DNA of 64,000 nucleotides from Aureibaculum luteum (GTDB taxonomy: Bacteria > Bacteroidota > Bacteroidia > Flavobacteriales > Flavobacteriaceae), in contig NZ_QRGD01000013.1 in assembly GCF_003449015.1 (NCBI RefSeq), positions 32,189-96,188 on the forward strand, written 5' to 3'. The translations under genes and the position numbers were made by a program. The notes under the pieces were generated by a model, which ran no database searches, had not been told where the DNA came from, and saw nothing but the letters and a program-made list of their open reading frames with translations. Shown here piece by piece: positions 53,942-62,633 of this stretch (within the stretch, counting starts at the first letter, position 1; each line of letters opens with the position of its first letter).

Positions 53942-56014
53942 ATGAAAAAGTACACTTTATTGTTCTTAGCATTATTTGGAATAGTCCTAATTACTCAAGC
54001 ACAGGAAGACAAATACCTATGGTTAGAAGAAGTTGATGGCCAAAAAGCATTGGAATTTGTAGCGAGTCAAAACAAAGCTACCATTGAAGAACTTAGTACC
54101 GAAAAAGACTATCAGTCTATTTACGATAAGAGCTTAGAAATATATAATTCTAATGAAAAAATAGCATATCCATCTATTCAGGGGAATTACGTTTATAATT
54201 TCTGGAAAGACGAAAATCATGTGAGAGGTATTTGGAGGAGATCCTTATTAGACAGCTATACAAGTGGAAATCCAGTTTGGGAAACGCTCCTTGATATAGA
54301 TGAAATTTCAAAAAAAGATGATAAAAAATGGGTCTACAAAGGTAGTAATGGTTTATATCCTGATTACAATCGTTTTTTAGTTCAACTGTCTGAAGGTGGT
54401 GGCGATGCGGTGGTTACCAAAGAATTTGATGTAAATAAAAAACAATTTATAGAAAATGGATTTTCAATTGATGAATCTAAAGGTAATGCCAGTTATATAG
54501 ATGAAAACACCCTGATTGTTTCTTCCGATTTCGGAGAAGGCACTATGACAACATCTGGTTATCCTAGTCAAGTAAAACTATGGAAACGTGGTACGCTGTT
54601 AAAAGATGCTCAACTAATTTATAAGGGAGAATCTTCTGATGTAGGTACTTGGGGAGGCGTTATGCGTGATGGTTCACAAGCATATACGATGATTAGTCGG
54701 GCACTTACATTCTATACAAGCCACAGCTTCATTTGGGACAATAATAAAGCAATTAAGTTAGACATTCCTGAAGATGCCAGTCCTAGTGCTATTTTAAATA
54801 ATCAAATGATTATACAATTGAAATCAGATTGGACTGTGAATACCAAAACCTATAAAACCGGAACATTACTAAGTATAAATTTTTCTGAATTATTAAAAGG
54901 AAATAAAGAAATTAAACTAATCATAGAGCCAGATGAATTTTCGAGTATTTCTGGGGTTTCAACTACTAAAAACAAATTACTTATAGAACTACTGACCAAT
55001 GTTACTAGTCAATTACATATCTATTCATTCGATAATGAAAAATGGACTAGTGAAAAAGTAAATGCACCAGATTTTGGAACTATTTCTATAGCAGCAACCG
55101 ATGACCTCTCAGATCAGTATTTCTTTAACTTTACAAACTTTATAACACCAACTACCTTGTATTCGGCAGATGCAGGTAACAATACTTTTAAAACCTATAA
55201 ATCATTACCAGCTTTTTTTGATGCGAGTAAATATGAAATAAAACAGCATAAAGCAAAGTCAAAAGATGGTACGATGATTCCTTATTTTATGGTAGCAGCC
55301 AAGGGCATGAAAAATGATACCACTAATCCAACACTTGTATATGCTTATGGTGGATTTGAAATTTCCTTAACACCATATTACGCATCAACATATGGAGTGT
55401 CATGGTTAGATAAGGGTGGTGTTTTTGTTCTCGCTAATATCCGTGGTGGTGGAGAGTTTGGTCCAAAATGGCATCAAGATGGTAAAAAAGAAAAGCGTCA
55501 AAATGTATTCGATGATTTATATGCCGTATCCGAAGATTTGATTTCCAAAAAAGTAAGCTCGCCAAAGCATTTAGGTGTCATGGGTGGAAGTAATGGTGGA
55601 TTATTAGTGGGAGTTGCTTTTACACAGCGACCTGATTTATACAATGCTGTGGTTTGTCAAGTGCCTTTGTTAGACATGCAACGGTATAATAAACTATTAG
55701 CAGGAGCTAGCTGGATGGGCGAGTACGGTAATCCTGATATTCCTGAAGAATGGGAATACATTAAAAAATATTCACCCTATCACAATCTTAAAAAAGGCAC
55801 GGAGTATCCGGAAGTATACTTTGGCACTTCTACACGTGATGATAGAGTTCATCCTGGTCATGCCCGAAAAATGGTAGCTAAAATGAATGATATGGGTTAC
55901 AAAACCTTTTATTATGAAAATACAGAAGGAGGCCATGCAGGCTCATCTACTAATGAACAAAGAGCTAAATCAAACGCTTTAACGTTTTCCTATTTGTTGA
56001 TGAAGTTGAAGTAA
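53942..56014 (+). CDS. Prolyl oligopeptidase family (S9) serine peptidase
   Basis: A 690-residue exported peptidase. The start is the ATG at 53942 because the signal peptide (MKKYTLLFLALFGIVLITQA) follows immediately; the longer ORF adds 22 residues. Residues ~20-420 form the propeller domain beginning EDKYLWLEEVDGQKALEFV. The catalytic domain has Ser in GVMGGSNGGLLVG, Asp in STRDDRVHPGHA and His in NTEGGHAG. Cleavage after proline in short peptides is expected. It probably acts in the periplasm. Confidence 0.94.
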   Translation: MKKYTLLFLALFGIVLITQAQEDKYLWLEEVDGQKALEFVASQNKATIEELSTEKDYQSIYDKSLEIYNSNEKIAYPSIQGNYVYNFWKDENHVRGIWRRSLLDSYTSGNPVWETLLDIDEISKKDDKKWVYKGSNGLYPDYNRFLVQLSEGGGDAVVTKEFDVNKKQFIENGFSIDESKGNASYIDENTLIVSSDFGEGTMTTSGYPSQVKLWKRGTLLKDAQLIYKGESSDVGTWGGVMRDGSQAYTMISRALTFYTSHSFIWDNNKAIKLDIPEDASPSAILNNQMIIQLKSDWTVNTKTYKTGTLLSINFSELLKGNKEIKLIIEPDEFSSISGVSTTKNKLLIELLTNVTSQLHIYSFDNEKWTSEKVNAPDFGTISIAATDDLSDQYFFNFTNFITPTTLYSADAGNNTFKTYKSLPAFFDASKYEIKQHKAKSKDGTMIPYFMVAAKGMKNDTTNPTLVYAYGGFEISLTPYYASTYGVSWLDKGGVFVLANIRGGGEFGPKWHQDGKKEKRQNVFDDLYAVSEDLISKKVSSPKHLGVMGGSNGGLLVGVAFTQRPDLYNAVVCQVPLLDMQRYNKLLAGASWMGEYGNPDIPEEWEYIKKYSPYHNLKKGTEYPEVYFGTSTRDDRVHPGHARKMVAKMNDMGYKTFYYENTEGGHAGSSTNEQRAKSNALTFSYLLMKLK

Positions 56015-56056
56015 TGTAAATGTATTGTGACTGTATTAAGACAATAAAGCACTACT

Positions 56057-56107
56057 GCTAACATTGAATAGGCGGCATTAAAACGTCCGCTTTTACGAAA
56101 CGTTAGC
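56057..56107. repeat. Short attC-like palindrome
   Basis: GCTAAC (56057-56062) is matched by GTTAGC (56102-56107), enclosing the stem GCGG/CCGC (56072-56090). Total about 51 bp. The position, just before a DUF6090 gene, and the AAC...GTT ends equal those of the larger palindromes in this region. Confidence 0.6.
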
Positions 56108-56142
56108 CTTCATCCCGAGTACTCGAGACAAACCACTAACCA

Positions 56143-56873
56143 ATGATAAAATTTTTTAGACGATTCGTCAAAACTTACTTAAGGAAAATAAAACTGGAAA
56201 GTATTTAAAATATGCCATTGGTGAAATAGTACTTGTAGTTATCGGAATTTTGATTGCTCTATCAATAAATAATTGGAATGAAAACAGAAAGAACGCCATA
56301 GAAGAAACAAAGATACTTCAAGAACTCAAAAACTCAATATCAACAGACATTAAGCAATTAAATTTAAGATTGGAATGGGGCAAAAGGGATATTCATTATG
56401 CGACTTCGTTACTAAATCATGTAGAGAAAAAATTACCTTATAATGATTCGCTTAATAAGCAATTCGTTATTATTTCAATGGCAGGAATAGAAAAAATGTT
56501 TTCGCCACAAATTTCCATATATAAAGTTCTTGAGTCGAAAGGAATCGACTTAATATCAAGTGATAAACTAAAAAAACAAGTTTTAGACTTATACAACATA
56601 GAATATCCAAAGTTGGATTATGAATATGAAAATTATCGTATTAATATTCATGATTATGGAAGACCAATTGCCAGAACCCAATTCACAATAGAGAATTATG
56701 AAGATCCTGTTATGAAGCCTGCTGACTACAATTCCCTTTCATCTAGTATAGAGTTTATTAATACAGTTAAAGTAATTAGAGTAAACAGTTTTGCCATTAA
56801 TGGAATATTGGAAGGACTAATCAAGAAATGTCAAGAAATCGAAAATATAATCGATAATGAATTAGAAAAATAA
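56143..56873 (+). pseudogene. DUF6090 family gene with a one-base deletion
   Basis: The gene begins like its paralogue at 60773 (same 30 or so bases across the start region), but lacks one T at about 56164, where the paralogue reads GACGTATTCG and this copy GACGATTCG. The frame is lost after seven codons. An intact reading frame resumes and runs 207 residues from 56250 (SINNWNENRK to the stop). The family has one N-terminal membrane helix (IGEIVLVVIGILIAL type). An internal start could still give a truncated product lacking the membrane anchor. Confidence 0.82.
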
Positions 56874-56885
56874 CGAAAACATAAT

Positions 56886-57023
56886 AACGTATAAAATTCA
56901 TGGCTAGTTTACTGCCGACTTACGAATCTTAAAGCGACGGGACTAGTGTTCCGAGACTTCGGAATTCTATCTGTGTTTATTTATTTTAGTACTTAAAACA
57001 CGCAACTAATTCACAACAACGTT
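56886..57023. repeat. attC-like palindromic element
   Basis: It opens with AACGTATAAAATT after the DUF6090 copy and ends ACAACAACGTT at 57023, where the next cassette begins GTTGTGCATAATG. A central stem TTCCGA/TCGGAA (56949-56964) and flanking CTAGT/ACTAG repeats make a long imperfect palindrome. Confidence 0.6.
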
Positions 57024-57052
57024 GTGCATAATGTTGAAAAACGAAATCCAAA

Positions 57053-57496
57053 TTGAAAAAAATACCGAAAAATATTAAATACATCATAATTGGAATTTCA
57101 ACTTTGATATTTTTATCTCTTAACTCTATGTTCGGAATTAATTTAATAGTTGATTCAATCAATTTGATTCAAAAAATGACGGGATATCATTTTGGCATAT
57201 CAACAAATACTTTAGATTATCTGACCTTTGCTTCAATTCCTGTTTTTGGAATGTTATATAACTCAACAAGAGCGGAATTTAAAAAGTCGGAATTATTATT
57301 GGATTTACTAACTGTTCTTTTTTGCGTACTAATAATATTCGGAATTGGACTTTATTTTCTTATTTATATTGGAAGAAGTCCAAATCCATTGTTTCCAGAA
57401 TATTTGCTGATTGAACCATTTGACTTTTATTCAACCATGTTAATTGGAATTGGAATTGCAACACCTTTTCTGGCATTGAAACTGATAAAAAAATAA
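57053..57496 (+). CDS. Small four-helix membrane protein
   Basis: A 147-residue hydrophobic protein starting with TTG (MKKIPKNIKYIIIGISTLIF). Four membrane segments are apparent: the N-terminal one, TFASIPVFGMLY, LLTVLFCVLIIFGIGLYFL and TMLIGIGIATPFLALKLI. No family was recognised. It is the single gene between two palindromic elements, which fits the one-gene-per-cassette layout of the region. Confidence 0.65.
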   Translation: MKKIPKNIKYIIIGISTLIFLSLNSMFGINLIVDSINLIQKMTGYHFGISTNTLDYLTFASIPVFGMLYNSTRAEFKKSELLLDLLTVLFCVLIIFGIGLYFLIYIGRSPNPLFPEYLLIEPFDFYSTMLIGIGIATPFLALKLIKK

Positions 57497-57693
57497 AACA
57501 CTATGTAGACACCATGACCTATGAAAAGCACTAATCAAGTACTCCAAAATTAATATTTTCAACATATTTATAAAACGAACATTTTTTGGGATTATGACGT
57601 TTTATTTCTAAATTGCTTTCTAGAGTCTAAATAAACGATGAAAAATATTTTATACCTTTTGGTTATATTATTTAATTTTAAACTATATATACA

Positions 57694-58218
57694 ATGAAAG
57701 TAATTTACTTATTTATAACATGTTTCTTAATTCATTTATCTATTTCTGCACAAGAAATAACAATGGATCAACTTTTTGAAATTGTATCTTGTAAGAGTGA
57801 TGAAGTTTATGATACAAGTAGTTGTTTCGTGAAAATTGTTAAAGAACATAAATATACCAGACTGGATTATGATAAAGGAGATGAAGGTTATACAGGCAGT
57901 AAGATTGGAGCTAGAAAGATGCATTACGGACCAAAAAGTACAGATAAAACGGCTAAAATAAATTCAATTTATTTTTTAGTTTTCCAGCTAAAGTTTATGT
58001 CTATAATTTATACAGATGATGAACAACACTTTAATGATTTATACCAAACAGTTTCTTCATCTAAAAAATATGTAAGAATGCCAAATAAAGAGGGAAGTAG
58101 CAAGTTTAAAGATTGGGTTTATCAACTAGTTGAAAACCCAAATTATGAAATCACTTTTATCAAGCATCCTGAATATAAAGGTGGAGACTTTTCAATATCT
58201 GTTTCCAGACGCTGGTAA
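57694..58218 (+). CDS. Exported protein of unknown function
   Basis: A 174-residue protein with a signal peptide (VIYLFITCFLIHLSISAQ). The mature domain has EITMDQLFEIVSCKSDEVYD, two closely spaced Cys (SC..., SSCF) and a C-terminal KGGDFSISVSRRW. No motif was recognised. It is followed by a long palindrome at 58263. No matching palindrome was found in the 200-base gap on its left, so cassette status is uncertain. Confidence 0.75.
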   Translation: MKVIYLFITCFLIHLSISAQEITMDQLFEIVSCKSDEVYDTSSCFVKIVKEHKYTRLDYDKGDEGYTGSKIGARKMHYGPKSTDKTAKINSIYFLVFQLKFMSIIYTDDEQHFNDLYQTVSSSKKYVRMPNKEGSSKFKDWVYQLVENPNYEITFIKHPEYKGGDFSISVSRRW

Positions 58219-58262
58219 ATAAGAAAAGTTTAATTAAACGATATTATATTCTTAATAAGGTC

Positions 58263-58335
58263 GCCAAATCTTTTGATTTGGTATTAAAAGAGAAAATTAA
58301 AACAATCCCGAAGTTTCGGGAGCGAAAGATTTGGC
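58263..58335. repeat. Long palindrome between small exported-protein gene and hydrolase gene
   Basis: GCCAAATCTTTTG (58263-58275) pairs with AAAGATTTGGC (58325-58335), enclosing the perfect hairpin TCCCGAA-GT-TTCGGGA (58306-58321). It resembles the other elements of the array in size and nested structure. Confidence 0.65.
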
Positions 58336-58415
58336 TTGTGGCTAAAACGAAAGTAATCGCTTGTTTTCTGCCCAACTTGCCATATGTTTAACATTATACT
58401 TAATTGAAGATTAGA

Positions 58416-59342
58416 ATGAAAAAGTTACTTAAATGGATTAAGCGAATTTTAATAGCAATCATTGGCTTAATCGCAGTTTTAATGATTGGCCTTTATATCA
58501 CTTTCTTCTTTTGGAAAAAAGCTGCAATTCAAAATTTACCTCAAAATTCGAAAGTCATAACTACCTCCGAAGGACCTGTAGAATACACTTTAAAGGGTAA
58601 TTCAGACCGATATATGCTCATGATTCATGGATCTCCAGGTAGTGTACATGTTGCAGGGGGTGAATCATTTCTTAAGAAAGGTTTTAGTGTGTTGGCGGTC
58701 TCAAGACCTGGTTATTATAAAACACCTTTATCCTCTGGGGGAACCCCCAAAGATGAAGCGGCACTCTATAAAAGCTTATTAGATGAGCTAAAAATTGATG
58801 CTGTATATGTCAATGGAATATCTGGTGGTGGTCCCCCAAGTATTCAGTTTGCGATAGATTATCCAGACAGATGTGCAGGACTGATACTATCTGCAGCTGT
58901 TTCTGAAAAAATGGAAGACACAACGGATGACAATGGCCTTTTAAGTTCCTTCTTTCAAACTGAATTTGGTACATGGTTAGGAATTCAAATTGCTAAAACT
59001 CAAATGTCAAAGGAAGAAGGTGAAATCATGGATTGGTTTGTTGAAAGAGGTCTATTCCCATTCGTGTCAATTGATGATGGTTTAGAAAACGATAACAATG
59101 TGGTCTTCCATTTAAAAGATTTAAAATTGGATCAAATAATGTCTCCTACCATCCTATTTCATGGTGATAAAGATGATAACGTTCCTTATTCTCACTCACA
59201 GAATGCGGCCAAAAGAATACCAAATTCAACGCTTTTTGAAATGAAAGGAAAAGACCATTATGTTTTTTTTACTTCCTATAGCGATACTATTAATACTGAA
59301 ATCATGCAGTTTATCGACAATATAGAAACACAAGTAAAATAA
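58416..59342 (+). CDS. Membrane-anchored alpha/beta hydrolase
   Basis: A 308-residue alpha/beta hydrolase from ATG 58416 (a TTG four codons earlier is possible). An N-terminal membrane helix (ILIAIIGLIAVLMIGLYITF) anchors it. HGSPGS gives the oxyanion region, the nucleophile elbow is NGISGGGPPS, the Asp is in HGDKDDNVP and the His in GKDHYVF. Substrate is unknown. It is a single gene between two palindromes, its start region and its end sharing complementary TTATACTTA/TAAGTATAA. Confidence 0.87.
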   Translation: MKKLLKWIKRILIAIIGLIAVLMIGLYITFFFWKKAAIQNLPQNSKVITTSEGPVEYTLKGNSDRYMLMIHGSPGSVHVAGGESFLKKGFSVLAVSRPGYYKTPLSSGGTPKDEAALYKSLLDELKIDAVYVNGISGGGPPSIQFAIDYPDRCAGLILSAAVSEKMEDTTDDNGLLSSFFQTEFGTWLGIQIAKTQMSKEEGEIMDWFVERGLFPFVSIDDGLENDNNVVFHLKDLKLDQIMSPTILFHGDKDDNVPYSHSQNAAKRIPNSTLFEMKGKDHYVFFTSYSDTINTEIMQFIDNIETQVK

Positions 59343-59346
59343 GTAT

Positions 59347-59405
59347 AACACGGTATGTAAAATCATAGCACCTTTCGTGATGCTACGTACCAACTATTAA
59401 TCGTT
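59347..59405. repeat. Compact attC-like element
   Basis: From AAC (59347) to GTT (59405), 59 bp. GGTATGTA pairs with TACGTACC (one mismatch), and the inner stem is TAGCA/TGCTA around CCTTTCGTGA. It is the shortest well-formed example and the best one to model. Confidence 0.7.
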
Positions 59406-59427
59406 ATATCTAATTACAACAAAAATT

Positions 59428-60612
59428 ATGAGAACAATTATAAATAAAATTAAAACGCTAACATTTTCAATTTTGTTTATAGTTGCGTTAATGGGGTGTA
59501 ACTCAAAAAACAAAGATAAAGAGTCCATTAAAGACGCTCAAAGAGTGGCTTCCCAAAATGTCCTTTCCTCAGTGATTGATTCTATTCATTCAGAAATAAA
59601 TGATGGATATTATGGATTAATTGACCGCTTTATGGTCATACAAAATGATGAGTTATTGGCAGATTTTAAATATAAGCAGGACAATAAAACTATTGTTCAA
59701 AAATATGACACAACTAATCATCAATATAATTTCAATAGTACAGATTGGCATCCATACTACAAGCAAACTGAATTACACACCCTTCAATCTGTAACCAAAA
59801 GTATTACTTCAATCCTTTTAGGTATTACGTTAGATTTGAACGAAGATTATAATGTTGACAACAAAATAATGCCTTTGTTGACTGGTTATGATACTTACTT
59901 TCTAGATAAACGAAAGCAAAATATATCTATTAAAGATTTATTGACAATGAGAAGTGGATTACAATGGAATGAAGAGACTGACCATAATGATACTACAAAT
60001 GACTGTTTTAGGCTGGAATCAAGCGACAACTGGGTAGAATATGTTTTGAGTAAGCCTATGGATATCATACCAGGAATAAGATTCGTGTATAATGGAGGAG
60101 GAACTGTTCTTTTAGGTAAAATCATTAGAACCATTACGGGCAAACGAATTGATGATTGGGCAGAAGAAAAATTATTTGAGCCACTCGGCATTACAGATTA
60201 CTATTGGAAAGAAACGCCTGATGGAGAAATTGATACAGAAGGAGGTTTATATCTTAAGGCAGAAGACTTGGCTAAAATTGGTTCATTGTTTTTGAACAAA
60301 GGGAAATGGAATGGTAAGCAAATTGTATCTGAAAGTTGGGTTACAACATCCACAAGCCCTTTACTTAAAAACGTAAAACCTCAATGGAAAAGTGTTACGG
60401 GATACGGGTATCAATGGTGGATTCCTGAATATACGGATAATGACAAAACCAATATTTATTCCGCCAACGGATATGGAGGTCAGTATTTAATGATAGCACC
60501 AAAACATAATTTAATAATTGTCTTTAATGGTTGGAATATAAATAATGAGCCAGAACAGTCAACTTATAGAGCTTTGCAAGACAGAATAATTCCGACACTT
60601 AAGAATAAATAA
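59428..60612 (+). CDS. Class C beta-lactamase-type serine hydrolase, lipoprotein
   Basis: A 394-residue serine hydrolase of the beta-lactamase class C/esterase EstB-like family. Signal with lipobox ALMGCNS. The SxxK motif is SVTK (in HTLQSVTKSITSIL), the Tyr-x-Asn-type motif is VYNGGG, and the third element GYGGQYLMIAP replaces KTG. LLTMRSGLQW and GLYLKAEDLAKIG are also typical. The substrate might be peptides, esters or beta-lactams; resistance cannot be claimed. It lies between two attC-like elements. Confidence 0.9.
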   Translation: MRTIINKIKTLTFSILFIVALMGCNSKNKDKESIKDAQRVASQNVLSSVIDSIHSEINDGYYGLIDRFMVIQNDELLADFKYKQDNKTIVQKYDTTNHQYNFNSTDWHPYYKQTELHTLQSVTKSITSILLGITLDLNEDYNVDNKIMPLLTGYDTYFLDKRKQNISIKDLLTMRSGLQWNEETDHNDTTNDCFRLESSDNWVEYVLSKPMDIIPGIRFVYNGGGTVLLGKIIRTITGKRIDDWAEEKLFEPLGITDYYWKETPDGEIDTEGGLYLKAEDLAKIGSLFLNKGKWNGKQIVSESWVTTSTSPLLKNVKPQWKSVTGYGYQWWIPEYTDNDKTNIYSANGYGGQYLMIAPKHNLIIVFNGWNINNEPEQSTYRALQDRIIPTLKNK

Positions 60613-60620
60613 CCGAGTAT

Positions 60621-60745
60621 AACACGGTATAAAAATAATTGCTCAATTTTGGGTGTAACCAAAGCTCGTTGCAAGTTTACTACGTCTCATTTTCCTACGG
60701 AAAATCCTCGCATGTAAACCCGCAACCCTTTTTATACCAACCGTT
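60621..60745. repeat. Long attC-like palindrome, copy A
   Basis: Runs from AAC (60621) to GTT (60745), 125 bp. Nested stems: GGTATAAAAA/TTTTTATACC; GTTGC..GTTTAC (60668-60680) with GTAAAC..GCAAC (60714-60726); ATTTTCC-TAC-GGAAAAT (60689-60705). A second copy with compensated changes is at 63805-63927. Confidence 0.85.
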
Positions 60746-60772
60746 GTGCTTCATTAAGAAAACCACTAACCA

Positions 60773-61534
60773 ATGATAAAATTTTTTAGACGTATTCGTC
60801 AAAACTTACTTAAGGAAAACAAAACTGGAAAATATCTAAAATATGCAATCGGAGAAATTATTCTGGTAGTTATTGGAATTTTAATTGCTCTAGGTATAAA
60901 TAATTGGAACCAAAACAGAATTACTGAAAATGAAGAAGTCGCAATTCTAAAAGCGATGAAAACAGATTTTTTGGAAACCCAAAACAGAACTAAAGCGACA
61001 ATCAAAAATCAAGAAACCGTCGTTAAGTTTTGCTACAAATTGCAAATGACAATGAATGAACAAAAAGATATTGATTCTATTGGAGAATATATTTATCGCG
61101 GAGCAATATCATACTGGAGAGTAGAACCCGTTAATGGAACTTATGATGGACTGATTGGCTCTGGTAAAACTGACGTTATAAAAAATCAAAAATTGAAGAG
61201 TTTACTTGCAGAATTTTCAGCAGAAATCAAATATGGTTTTGAAGATGAAGACTTTTGTTTAGAATTGACATCATCATTGGTGGAGAAATCGAGTAATTAT
61301 GCTGCCTATTTGGAACCTGAAAGAGATAGAAAAAGTAATGGTTTAAACAAACCAATAACTGAAGAAGAAAGAAATAGTGCAATTATTAAACATCTAAAAA
61401 ATGATTCGTTTTTAGGTGTTTTGGTAACAAAATCTGATTTAGAAAAGAATAGATTGGAATATCAAAAAAATATTTTAAAGTTTGTTGAAAATATTATAGT
61501 ACAAATTGAATCCGAATTAGTGAAAAAAGAATAA
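60773..61534 (+). CDS. DUF6090 family protein
   Basis: A 253-residue protein beginning MIKFFRRIRQNLLKENKTG, with one membrane helix (IGEIILVVIGILIALGI) and a long, charged, mostly helical periplasmic or cytoplasmic part starting NNWNQNR. The family occurs in many copies in flavobacteria and its role is unknown. It is the intact paralogue of the frameshifted gene at 56143. It is bracketed by GTTGTGCTTCATTA (60743-60756) and the complementary TAACGAAAGCACAAC (61532-61546). Confidence 0.9.
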   Translation: MIKFFRRIRQNLLKENKTGKYLKYAIGEIILVVIGILIALGINNWNQNRITENEEVAILKAMKTDFLETQNRTKATIKNQETVVKFCYKLQMTMNEQKDIDSIGEYIYRGAISYWRVEPVNGTYDGLIGSGKTDVIKNQKLKSLLAEFSAEIKYGFEDEDFCLELTSSLVEKSSNYAAYLEPERDRKSNGLNKPITEEERNSAIIKHLKNDSFLGVLVTKSDLEKNRLEYQKNILKFVENIIVQIESELVKKE

Positions 61535-61791
61535 CGAAAGCACAACAAAGTACTGTTTACATACTGCTATTCATGCTAAATTTCACAGAGCACTTTGATA
61601 ACACTTATTACCTAGATTTATAATTTGCTTTATTGCCATTTTAATGCTACATTTGAAAGGCTGTCGCTAAATAAAACCCTACTCCAACCCAATTGAAGTG
61701 CTGTTCACCTTAGCTACGTAAATTCAAGAAAATACGATAATAATTAACGGGGATAAACGTAATACGTTTATACAATAGTTAGCGGTAATTT
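61532..61791. repeat. attC-like spacer between DUF6090 gene and next gene
   Basis: Starts TAACGAAAGCACAACAAAG (61532-61550) and ends with the hairpin GATAAACG/CGTTTAT (61752-61771), then TATACAATAGTTAGCGG. This ending parallels the one at 52838-52856 (CGGTTATACAATTGTTGTAG). The 230 bases between contain no gene; internal pairing is less clear than in the other copies. Confidence 0.55.
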
Positions 61792-61802
61792 AAAAAAAAC
61801 GA

Positions 61803-62501
61803 ATGAAGTACATAATAATAAGCGTAATTGCAATTGTAATTATTTTTATTCTTTTCAATCAATTTAGAGGAAAAAAGGAAAACAATGTAATTAGTCAAAA
61901 CAAAAATAGTGTTGAGACTAAAGAAAACACACCTGAAAAAGAAAAACCGACTCTCGGGACATTAAAGAAAATAAAGAGCGAAGATTACAACAGGTTTATA
62001 CTTACAAAAAGCACAACAGAAAGTTACATTCTCAAAGGAATTAAAGAATATGGAGAACTTTCAGGAAATGAAGAATACAAAATATACAATTTCGGAATTG
62101 CGGAATACGGAGATTGGAAAATTATAAAAGCTGACCTATCGATTAGTTTTTATGTTTATCACAATCTTGTTGGCTGGTTAAGTGGATATGAGGAAAACAC
62201 AGCGATTCCCGAACTTTCAATTGGATTTTCTAAAAATAAAACTGATTCACAAGAAGATTACTTGTTCTTTTTAGACCCTGAAAACGAATATGGAGACACG
62301 CAAATCGGAACTTTTAGAAACGGAAAATCATTTTCAATCTATTTACCAGAAGCCTATGACGAGTATGGAAATCTAACAATTAGCAACGAAATTCAAGTTT
62401 CAATGAAAGAAAATACGGATTATATCTCTGAACAAGGACTTAATATATCGGAGATTGAATCTTTGAAATATACGGAACATAAAATCAAAATGAACGAATA
62501 A
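61803..62501 (+). CDS. Membrane-anchored protein of unknown function
   Basis: A 232-residue protein with an N-terminal membrane helix (YIIISVIAIVIIFILFNQF), a charged linker rich in Lys/Glu, and a globular part (FGIAEYGDWKIIKADLSISF, FFLDPENEYGDTQIGTF). No family was recognised. It is flanked by GTTAGCGGTAATTT (61778-61791) and its near-perfect complement AAACTACCGCTAAC (62502-62515), 13 of 14 positions, directly at the stop codon. Confidence 0.75.
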   Translation: MKYIIISVIAIVIIFILFNQFRGKKENNVISQNKNSVETKENTPEKEKPTLGTLKKIKSEDYNRFILTKSTTESYILKGIKEYGELSGNEEYKIYNFGIAEYGDWKIIKADLSISFYVYHNLVGWLSGYEENTAIPELSIGFSKNKTDSQEDYLFFLDPENEYGDTQIGTFRNGKSFSIYLPEAYDEYGNLTISNEIQVSMKENTDYISEQGLNISEIESLKYTEHKIKMNE

Positions 62502-62633
62502 AAACTACCGCTAACAAAGAACTGAGTTAAAAAACAAACAAATTCTTCATTAAATTTTGACACTATTATTCTTTGTCAATTAAAATAAATTCTAAGTTTC
62601 AATTGACTATTTTTATTATTATTTAGCATTCAT
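62502..62633. repeat. attC-like left half next to the IS110 element
   Basis: AAACTACCGCTAAC (62502-62515) is the cassette boundary, followed by AAAGAACTGAG as at the other cassette ends. After that the sequence is AT-rich down to the IS110 transposase stop. The expected GTT half is missing, so the IS may have entered this site. Confidence 0.45.
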
